From Rhodospirillaceae bacterium (GTDB lineage Bacteria; Pseudomonadota; Alphaproteobacteria; UBA6615): 35,786 bases of DNA. The DNA lies in NCBI GenBank assembly GCA_018702955.1, contig JABJEK010000076.1:1-35786 (forward strand), written 5' to 3'. The notes beneath the pieces are model-generated. The model searched no databases and was not told where the DNA came from. It was given only the letters and a program-made list of their open reading frames with translations. The position numbers and the translations under genes were made by a program. This document shows positions 8,934 through 15,884 of the stretch, in pieces; positions within the stretch are counted from its first letter, which is position 1, and the number at the start of each line of letters is the position of its first letter.

Positions 8934-10481
8934 ATGTGGCGTCAATCAGGCCGCCGGATGCTTTTCGGTAGCCTGTTCGCGCTCGCCGCGTGTGGCGGTG
9001 GCGGCCCCGAGCAGGGCGATATCGGCTTTGTCGAGGGCTTCTTCGGCGGTCTGATCGCCGATGAACCGCGCGCCGCATTGATCGGGCGGGAGGTGCTGTC
9101 GGCCGGCGGCACGGCGGCGGATGCGGCGGTGGCGGCATATTTTGCGATGTCGGTGACGTTACCCGGTGCGGCGAGCATCGGCGGTGGTGGTGTCTGCCTG
9201 GTCCATGATGCCGTGAGGTTTCGCACCGAGACTGTTTCGTTTATGCCGAAACGGCCGGCGGACCCCGCGGCGCGTTATTCGGTTCCGGGGAATGTGCGCG
9301 GAATGTTCCTGCTGCATGCCCGTTACGGCGAACTTGCCTGGTCCGACCTCCTGCGCCCTGCGGAAGATTTCGCACGGTCGGGGCACGCCCTCTCGCGGGC
9401 CTTTGTTCGCGATTTCGAGGCGGCGCGCCCGGTCGTCGAATTTGGTGCAGAAGCACAGTCGATATTCGGAGTGGCGACGGGCGGTGTTGCCGAGGGACGC
9501 CTGCTGCAACAGCTGGAACTTGGAGCTGTCCTGTCCAACCTGCGCACACAGGGCCCCGGAACGTTCTATGACGGGGTGCTGGGCCGTTCATTCTCGGAGG
9601 CTGTACGCACGGCGGGTGGTCGCATGACGTTGGACGATCTGCGCAACTACCGTCCTCAGATCCGGGAGCCGATCCGGTTCGAACAGGGAAATAGTGTCAT
9701 GGCTTTTGCCCCGGACGGCGGCGGGCTTGTGGCGGCGCAGGTCTGGGCAACGGCAACGAACGAGGAACGCTACGAGGACACGGAAATTGCGGCGCGTACG
9801 CATCTCATCGCCGAGTTGAGCGCATCGGCCTATCAGGCAGAGGCAACCGGGACCGCTGACGTGACCTCACCGGCGGCTGTTACGGCGTTGGGTGCCGGAG
9901 TCTCGGAAACTTCTCATAGTGCACCCCGGCCCAGCATTGCCGTGCACGCCGATGCTGCGTCGAGCGGCGCGAGTATTGTTGCCGTGGACAATCGGGGACG
10001 CACAGTCGCCTGTTCCTTCACCATGAACGGCCCCTTCGGCTCGGGCGTGATTGCACCCGGAACCGGCATTCTGCTGGCACCGCTGCCGGAATCGGAACGT
10101 GCCTCCGTGCCGACTGTCGCGGTGATGGCAAACGAGGTGAACGGCCTCACATTCTTCGCAGCGGCGGGTTCGGGTGCGACCCCGGGTGTGGTCGCGCGGA
10201 TCGCCCTGGATACGATTGTCGGGGGAGATGGTAATATGGTCGCCGCCGTGGCGTTGCCGCGTGCGTTCAATACCGGAAACCCGGATGTCACGGTCGTCGA
10301 AGACGCGATGCCGAATGCGGAACGCACGGCCCTGGACGCGCTCGGGCACAATGTTGAGCAAACGCAAAGCATTGGCCGTGTGAATGGTTTCTTCTGTCCG
10401 GAAGGTCTTCCGCTTGGACAGACATGCCAGTTCGTCAAGGATCCGCGATCCTTCGGATTGGCTGTTAGTTCCGAAGAGTAG
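8934..10481 (+). CDS. Gamma-glutamyltransferase-like lipoprotein, catalytic residues apparently missing
   Basis: The 515-residue product begins with a lipoprotein signal: Arg-rich start, hydrophobic segment and lipobox LAAC with Cys20. The rest follows the GGT fold: EVLSAGGTAADAAVAAYFAM and SIGGGGVCLV near the start, YGELAWSDLLRPAEDFA in the middle, and CSFTMNGPFGSGVIAPGTG near 360-377. Two functional sites are off-pattern. The usual FRE substrate Arg aligns with SFMPKRP at 102-108. The TTH nucleophile that begins the small subunit aligns with SSGAS at 343-347, so the catalytic Thr is absent, although a Ser is close. It is somewhat shorter than typical GGTs of 550-580 residues. The start at 8934 lacks a strong Shine-Dalgarno; an ATG at 8958 is an alternative. 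It is 8 nt upstream of an aminotransferase gene. True activity is unknown. Confidence 0.8.
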   Translation: MWRQSGRRMLFGSLFALAACGGGGPEQGDIGFVEGFFGGLIADEPRAALIGREVLSAGGTAADAAVAAYFAMSVTLPGAASIGGGGVCLVHDAVRFRTETVSFMPKRPADPAARYSVPGNVRGMFLLHARYGELAWSDLLRPAEDFARSGHALSRAFVRDFEAARPVVEFGAEAQSIFGVATGGVAEGRLLQQLELGAVLSNLRTQGPGTFYDGVLGRSFSEAVRTAGGRMTLDDLRNYRPQIREPIRFEQGNSVMAFAPDGGGLVAAQVWATATNEERYEDTEIAARTHLIAELSASAYQAEATGTADVTSPAAVTALGAGVSETSHSAPRPSIAVHADAASSGASIVAVDNRGRTVACSFTMNGPFGSGVIAPGTGILLAPLPESERASVPTVAVMANEVNGLTFFAAAGSGATPGVVARIALDTIVGGDGNMVAAVALPRAFNTGNPDVTVVEDAMPNAERTALDALGHNVEQTQSIGRVNGFFCPEGLPLGQTCQFVKDPRSFGLAVSSEE

Positions 10482-10489
10482 GCCGCCGC

Positions 10490-11638
10490 ATGCCGCTGAA
10501 AATTTCGACGCGCGGGCAGATTGACCCGTTCATCGTCATGGACGTGATGCGCGAGGCCAACGCGCTCGTCGCTGCGGGTGAGGATATCGTCCATCTGGAA
10601 GTCGGCCAGCCGGGGACACCCGCACCCGCCAAAGTGCGCGAGGCGGCCACGGCGGCCATCCGTGACGAGCGACTGGGATACACCGATGCGTTGGGAGTTC
10701 CCGCCCTGCGTGAGCGGATTGCGGCGCACTATGACAACATGTACGGGGTCGATGTGGCGCCCGAACGGATCGTGGTAACCACGGGTTCGTCGGGTGGGTT
10801 TCTACTCGCGTTTCTTGCCGCGTTTGATGTCGGAGACCGGGTTGCGCTTGCCGCACCGGGTTACCCGGCGTATCGCAACATTCTGTCCGCGCTCGGCGTT
10901 GAGCCGGTGGTCGTTGAAACCAGCATCGAGGACCGGTTCCAGCCGACGCCGGGTGTGATCGGTGATGTCGCAGGTGACCTTGATGGTTTGATCGTCGCGA
11001 GCCCGTCCAATCCGACGGGCACGATGATCGGCGATCGGGAGATGCAGTCCCTGACCGACCTGGCCCGGCAAAAGTCGATGCGGTTCATCTCCGACGAGAT
11101 CTATCACGGCATCACCTATGGCCATGATTCGGTCACGGCGCTGGCGTATGACGATGAGGCCATCGTCATTAACAGCTTCTCGAAGTATTTTTCGATGACC
11201 GGCTGGCGCCTTGGTTGGCTAGTGGTGCCGGAATCGATGATGCGGTCGGTGGAGTGCCTGGCCCAGAACTTCTTTATATCGGCACCCACATTGTCCCAAT
11301 ACGCCGCGCTGGCGGCCTTCGATAGCCATGATGAACTTCGAGAGAATGTCGCGAAATATGCCCGCAACCGCGACATCCTTCTCAACGACCTGCCGGGGGT
11401 CGGCTTCGACCGCCTCGCGCCGGCGGACGGGGCGTTTTACGTGTATGCCGATGTTTCGCAGCTGACCAACGACAGCAACGAGTTTTGCCGCCGCATGCTG
11501 ACAGAGGCGCGTATTGCCACCACGCCGGGACTGGATTTCGACCCGTACCGGGGAAATGCGTCGGTCAGGTTTTCGTTTGCCGGGACCGAGGACGACATGC
11601 GCCGTGCGATCGATCGGCTGAGCGCGTGGCGACCCTAG
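10490..11638 (+). CDS. Class I/II pyridoxal-phosphate aminotransferase (AspC/ArAT-like)
   Basis: This 382-residue protein is a fold-type I aminotransferase. It has the N-terminal LEVGQPGTPAP segment, VTTGSSGGFLLAFLA, the cofactor-binding ASPSNPTGT and the PLP lysine Lys232 in SFSKYFSMTGWRLGW. The C-terminal Arg that binds the substrate carboxylate fits within NASVRFSFAG. Such enzymes move amino groups between 2-oxo acids and amino acids in the cytoplasm; the amino acid used here cannot be read from sequence. It follows the GGT-like lipoprotein by 8 nt and is probably co-transcribed with it. It converges on rne, with 25 bp between the stop codons and no terminator hairpin visible there. Confidence 0.92.
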   Translation: MPLKISTRGQIDPFIVMDVMREANALVAAGEDIVHLEVGQPGTPAPAKVREAATAAIRDERLGYTDALGVPALRERIAAHYDNMYGVDVAPERIVVTTGSSGGFLLAFLAAFDVGDRVALAAPGYPAYRNILSALGVEPVVVETSIEDRFQPTPGVIGDVAGDLDGLIVASPSNPTGTMIGDREMQSLTDLARQKSMRFISDEIYHGITYGHDSVTALAYDDEAIVINSFSKYFSMTGWRLGWLVVPESMMRSVECLAQNFFISAPTLSQYAALAAFDSHDELRENVAKYARNRDILLNDLPGVGFDRLAPADGAFYVYADVSQLTNDSNEFCRRMLTEARIATTPGLDFDPYRGNASVRFSFAGTEDDMRRAIDRLSAWRP

Positions 11639-11663
11639 AGAGTCAGTGAACCGATAACCTGGT

Positions 11664-14135
11664 CTACGACGTCGCCCGGCTCCACCACCCGGAACGTCGC
11701 GGCCGGTTGTCTTCCTCCGGCGTCTCTTCGACTACCTCTGCCGGTTCGTCGGCAGACTCGTCGGCAGGTTCGTCCGCAGGCTCTTCGGCAGGTGCCTCGG
11801 AGGTTTCGGCCTCGTCCGCGTCTTCACCGGACTCGGCCGCTGCAGCCTCGGGCTCAGCGTCGGGTTTGTCCTCGGCGTCGGATGTCGTATCCGCATCGGC
11901 TTCCGTGTCGCCATTTCCGTTCTCCGAAGATGGCTCAGGGATATCGATCTCTGAATCCAGCGCCGCAGCCTCATTGTCTGCGTCTGTGTCGGGGGCCGCT
12001 ACGGCGTCCTCGCCGTCTGCAGATTCAGCTGTCGATTCTGCCGTGCCGTCTTCGGTCGCGTTCTCGTCCGTCGAGGTTTCTTCAGAAGCGCCTCTGCCGC
12101 GGCGCCCACGACGCCGGGGCCGACGGCGACGGCGACGCGTAGTGTCTTCGCCGTCTTCGTCACTCTGCTCTTCGTTTGTTTCGTTCTCGCCGTCGGATGC
12201 CGGAGTTGCCTCGGCGTCTGCCGTTGCTTCCTGTTCGCTCTCGCCGTCACCATCCGCCTTGCGCCGCCGTCGGCCGCCGCGTCGGCCACGCCGTCGGCCA
12301 CCGCGCTTGCGGTTTTCGTCATCATCATCGTCGGACTGCTCACGGTCTTCCGTGTCCGAACTCTCGGTTTTCGCCTCGTCGTCGGCGTTCTCCGAGTTTT
12401 CTTCCGAGGAACGGCGCCGACCGCGGCTGCGACGACGCTTGGGCGCATTTTCTTCGCGCTGGGCTTCTTCCTTGGACGAGACGCCTTCGACACCGTCATG
12501 GCCAATATGGACGATCTCGTAATCAGACGCGGCGAGGCTGGCATCGGCCATGACCTGCACGCTGAACCCGTAGCGTTCCTCAAGGTCCTGCAACGAGGTC
12601 CGCTTCTGGTTGAGAAGGTAGAGGGCGATGTCGGTCTGGGTGGTGACCGTCACCACCTTGGCGCGCTTGCGCTGACCTTCTTCCTCAAGTTCACGCAAGA
12701 TTGCCATGCTGGTCGATTCCGTCGACCGCATCAGGCCCGTGCCCTGGCATACCGGGCATGCCTGAGTGTGGGCCTCATGCAGGCTCGGGCGCAGTCGCTG
12801 GCGCGACAGCTCGAGGAGCCCGAAAGCGGAAATCCGGCCGATCTGGATGCGTGCCCGATCCGTTTTCATGGCCTCCTTCATGCGTCGTTCGACAGCATGA
12901 TTGTTGCGCGAGACATCCATGTCGATGAAGTCGATCACGATGAGGCCGGCCAGATCGCGCAAGCGGAGCTGGCGGGCAACTTCGTCGGCCGCTTCAAGAT
13001 TTGTCCGGTAGGCCGTCTGTTCGACGTTGCGCTCGCGTGTCGAGCGTCCGGAGTTCACGTCAATCGCCACCAACGCTTCGGTGGGGCTGATAACGATGTA
13101 GCCGCCGGATTTGAGCTGCACGATCGGCTCATGAATGGCATCGAGCTGCTGGTCGATCTGGTAGCGGTTCAGGAGGGGTATCTCGGTGTCTTCGTATTTC
13201 TGGACCCGCTTGGCGTGGGACGGAATCATCGTCCGCATCAGCGCCTTGGCGGATTTGTAGGCGTCATCACCCTCGACCAGGACTTCTTCGATGTCGCGGT
13301 CGTACAGATCGCGCAGCGATCGCTTGATCACATCGCCTTCTTCATAGATCAGCGCCGGGGCCGTCGAATCGAGCGTGAGTTCGCGAATATCGTCCCACAG
13401 GCGTCGCAAATACTCATAGTCGCGCTTGATCTCGGCCTTTGTGCGCGCCACGCCGGCCGTGCGCATGATTACGGCCATGCCTTCGGGGACCTCGAGATCG
13501 GACAGGATTGCCTTCATCGACTTGCGATGCTTGGCATCCGTGACTTTCCGACTGATCCCGCCGCCGCGCGAGGTATTCGGCATCAACACGCAGTAGCGAC
13601 CGGGCAGGGAGAGGTAAGTTGTGAGGGCGGCGCCTTTGTTGCCGCGCTCTTCCTTGACCACCTGCACCAGCAGGATCTGGCGGCGCTTGATGACCTCCTG
13701 GATCTTGTAGCTGCGGGTCAGCTTGCGCAGGCGCCGGCGATGAGCATCGCTCAGTTCCTGGATATCCTCGTCCTGGGAATCCCCCAGGACCTCGACCGAT
13801 TCACCTTCGCTCTCGCCGTTTTCGCCGGCTTCTTCTTCTTCTTCGTTCTCGGCGTCGGATTCAGCCAGCAGCTTTTCGCGATCCTCGATGGGGATGCGGT
13901 AATAGTCAGGATGAATTTCGTTGAACGCCAGAAACCCGTGGCGATCGCCCCCGAAATCAACGAAGGCCGCCTGGAGCGATGGCTCGACGCGGGTCACCTT
14001 GGCCAGATAGATATTACTCTTGATCTGACGTTTGGTGGAGGTTTCGTAATCGTATTCGAGGAGTTCGTTACCGTCTGCGACGACGACCCGGGTCTCTTCC
14101 GGATGGGTCGCGTCGATCAACATGCGCTTTGGCAT
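11664..14135 (-). CDS. rne: Ribonuclease E
   Basis: The 823-residue protein starts MPKRMLIDATHPEETRV and carries the RNase E/G catalytic core. An S1 domain at about 37-160 is split by an acidic insert (residues about 93-130, rich in Glu/Asp), as in other alphaproteobacteria. The DNase I-like site has Asp359 (AIDVNSG) and Asp402 (VIDFIDM), matching E. coli Asp303 and Asp346. The Zn-link is CPVC at 460-463. From about residue 540 the chain is disordered, with Arg-rich RNA-binding patches (RRRSRGRRR, GGRRRGRRGGRRRRK) alternating with acidic stretches; this is where degradosome partners usually bind. The enzyme cuts single-stranded mRNA and processes rRNA and tRNA. An AGGGAC Shine-Dalgarno precedes the ATG. 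A 412-bp region lies upstream. Confidence 0.96.
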   Translation of the reverse strand: MPKRMLIDATHPEETRVVVADGNELLEYDYETSTKRQIKSNIYLAKVTRVEPSLQAAFVDFGGDRHGFLAFNEIHPDYYRIPIEDREKLLAESDAENEEEEEAGENGESEGESVEVLGDSQDEDIQELSDAHRRRLRKLTRSYKIQEVIKRRQILLVQVVKEERGNKGAALTTYLSLPGRYCVLMPNTSRGGGISRKVTDAKHRKSMKAILSDLEVPEGMAVIMRTAGVARTKAEIKRDYEYLRRLWDDIRELTLDSTAPALIYEEGDVIKRSLRDLYDRDIEEVLVEGDDAYKSAKALMRTMIPSHAKRVQKYEDTEIPLLNRYQIDQQLDAIHEPIVQLKSGGYIVISPTEALVAIDVNSGRSTRERNVEQTAYRTNLEAADEVARQLRLRDLAGLIVIDFIDMDVSRNNHAVERRMKEAMKTDRARIQIGRISAFGLLELSRQRLRPSLHEAHTQACPVCQGTGLMRSTESTSMAILRELEEEGQRKRAKVVTVTTQTDIALYLLNQKRTSLQDLEERYGFSVQVMADASLAASDYEIVHIGHDGVEGVSSKEEAQREENAPKRRRSRGRRRSSEENSENADDEAKTESSDTEDREQSDDDDDENRKRGGRRRGRRGGRRRRKADGDGESEQEATADAEATPASDGENETNEEQSDEDGEDTTRRRRRRPRRRGRRGRGASEETSTDENATEDGTAESTAESADGEDAVAAPDTDADNEAAALDSEIDIPEPSSENGNGDTEADADTTSDAEDKPDAEPEAAAAESGEDADEAETSEAPAEEPADEPADESADEPAEVVEETPEEDNRPRRSGWWSRATS
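11746..11793 (-). repeat. Four 12-bp degenerate tandem repeats in the rne tail
   Basis: Four consecutive 12-bp units (type TCGTCGGCAGGT on the plus strand) differ from each other by one to three bases. On the coding strand they give four-residue periods of the EPAD/ESAD type in the acidic C-terminal tail of RNase E. The unit is a multiple of three, so gain or loss of copies would keep the frame. Confidence 0.75.
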
Positions 14136-14547
14136 GGCTATGTCCCTGCGGAAGCCTGAACTCAGCGCTTTGCGGACGAAAGCGAGAGGGGTTCCACATT
14201 TTCAGAGGCCTGCCTCGGAACCTGAGCCGTCGAACGGGCGAAATCGCACCAGGACGGTAGGTTTTGATCCGAAAGCCCGCCCGGCGATTGCCGTGCGGCG
14301 GCCTCGAAGTTGCACAAAACCGCAATTCTGATGCGCACGTTGTTCGGTCCGTTCGGGTTTTTGGGGCGAAAGACTGGCTCTCTTGCCCCTGCCCAGACCT
14401 TGAAACGCGGCGCGCGTCGTTTGAATTGCGAGTGTCCGCGTAGCCACAATAGCCCCCGCGAGTCTGATCCACAATGCATTTGATTGATGTCATGTCCCGC
14501 GCTTGTGTGTTGCGGCGCATTCGCGGGTGGCGATATACCTGTTGGCG
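14136..14547. other. Long intergenic region between rne and the amidase gene
   Basis: This 412-bp stretch between divergent genes has no convincing coding sequence. It probably holds a long rne 5' leader and both promoters. It contains a direct repeat of GTTCGG at 14340-14355, separated by 3 bases and followed by a run of T and G. RNase E genes of other bacteria have structured leaders through which the enzyme autoregulates; a similar role here is inference. I saw no strong rho-independent terminator. Confidence 0.55.
14446..14474 (-). promoter_or_regulatory. Candidate rne promoter
   Basis: On the minus strand, TTGTGG (14474-14469) and TATTGT (14451-14446) are separated by exactly 17 bp. The match to the sigma-70 consensus is only moderate (3/6 and 4/6). 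If real, it would give an rne leader of about 300 nt. Confidence 0.3.
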
Positions 14548-15783
14548 ATGTCATTGATTCTGAAACGCTTATCCGGATACGCACCGCATGCGGCAAGCCT
14601 CGTATATGGCTTGGTTGTCGCGTTTGTGATGGTCGTGACGCCGGAATCGGCTGCTGCGCAAGACCTGAAGGTTCAGGATATTCGGATTGGCGTTCATGCC
14701 GGTTCGACACGCTTCGTGGTTGAATTGAATGACAGCGTGGAACCACGAATATTCGGTCTTCCCGATCCGTTCCGGGTGGTGATTGATCTTCCGGAGGTTG
14801 ATTTCGATCTGCCCGAGGAGCGGATTGGCGACGGTGCGGGATTGATCTCGAAACTTCGGTATGGCCTTTTCCGGCCGGGAACAAGTCGTTTCGTACTAGA
14901 CCTCGCATCTCCCGCCAAGGTCACAAAACAATTCATCCTGAAGCCGGACGGCGGCAAACCCTGGCGTCTGGTGCTCGATATCGCGCCCACCACACGGGCG
15001 GATTTCATTGCGTCGATGCGGCCAAGCGCGGCCGATACGCCGAAGCCCGTGCTTGCGGTGCCTATTCCGACGACCCCGCGGCAGAACGCGCGGCCGGTTG
15101 TTGTTGTTGATGCGGGCCATGGCGGTGTCGATCCCGGCGCAATCGGGGTTTCGGGCGTTTACGAGAAAAAGATCGCGCTGGATTATGCGCGTGAAGTTGT
15201 GCGGCTGCTCAAGGCGAGCGGCAAGTACGAAGTGGTGATGACCCGCAACCGGGACATATTCCTGCCGCTGCGCGAAAGGGTCCGGATTTCACGGGCGGCC
15301 GGCGCCGATCTGTTCTTATCGATGCATGCGAACACCCACCCCAAGCGCTCGACCCGCGGGTTTTCGGTTTATACGCTTTCTGACCGCGCCTCCGACAAGG
15401 AGGCTGCGGCGTTGGCGGCGCTCGAAAACAAGTCGGATGTGATCGGCGGCGTGAATCTGGGTAACTACAGCGACGATGTGCAGAATATTCTGATCGACTT
15501 TGCCCAGGCGAAGACGAATGAGCTCTCGGTGAAATTCGCGCGTGATATTCTCGTCGGGCAGGTCAAGACAAGCGCCTCTCTCCTGACCCGGCCATGGCGT
15601 TCGGCGGGGTTCGCGGTGTTGAAGGCGCCTGATGTGCCTTCGGTCCTCGTTGAGCTAGGCTATATCTCCAATCCTCGTGAAGAGCGGCTGCTCGTCACGC
15701 GCAAACATCGCCAGGAACTTTCCGCCGCGATTGTGGAAGCGGTGGATGAATATTTTAAAACCACTCAAAGCGCTGCGCTTTAG
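14548..15783 (+). CDS. amiC: N-acetylmuramoyl-L-alanine amidase with AMIN domain (AmiC-type)
   Basis: Starting at ATG 14548 the protein is 411 residues. A signal peptide (LVYGLVVAFVMVV...ESAAA) is followed by an AMIN domain, DLKVQDIRIGVHAGSTRFVVELND, which targets the septum. The C-terminal amidase_3 domain begins at VVVDAGHGGVDPGAIG (first Zn His), continues with YEKKIALDYA (Glu ligand) and SMHANTHPK (second His), and ends with VELGYISNPREE (catalytic Glu). It cleaves the bond between MurNAc and the stem peptide and helps daughter cells separate; EnvC/NlpD-type activators are not in this window. In-frame GTG 14527 and TTG 14503 would add 7 or 15 residues; no start has a strong Shine-Dalgarno. 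PBP1A follows about 100 bp downstream. Confidence 0.92.
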   Translation: MSLILKRLSGYAPHAASLVYGLVVAFVMVVTPESAAAQDLKVQDIRIGVHAGSTRFVVELNDSVEPRIFGLPDPFRVVIDLPEVDFDLPEERIGDGAGLISKLRYGLFRPGTSRFVLDLASPAKVTKQFILKPDGGKPWRLVLDIAPTTRADFIASMRPSAADTPKPVLAVPIPTTPRQNARPVVVVDAGHGGVDPGAIGVSGVYEKKIALDYAREVVRLLKASGKYEVVMTRNRDIFLPLRERVRISRAAGADLFLSMHANTHPKRSTRGFSVYTLSDRASDKEAAALAALENKSDVIGGVNLGNYSDDVQNILIDFAQAKTNELSVKFARDILVGQVKTSASLLTRPWRSAGFAVLKAPDVPSVLVELGYISNPREERLLVTRKHRQELSAAIVEAVDEYFKTTQSAAL

Positions 15784-15884
15784 CCAATCCGCAACCAGAC
15801 GCCGCCACAATCGCCCCACATTTTGATGCTTATCCAGCAATCGTGCTCGTCTATGCTCGGTTACGAATGAACTTGGAACACTGA

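Noticed and set aside
11707..12522. Serine-rich low-complexity frame opposite the rne tail
   Set aside because: The Ser runs are only the complement of the Glu/Asp/Ala codons of the acidic RNase E tail.
12498..14159. 553-codon open frame on the plus strand opposite rne
   Set aside because: It lies antisense to the conserved catalytic core of RNase E, has no recognisable motifs, and long shadow frames are common at this GC content.
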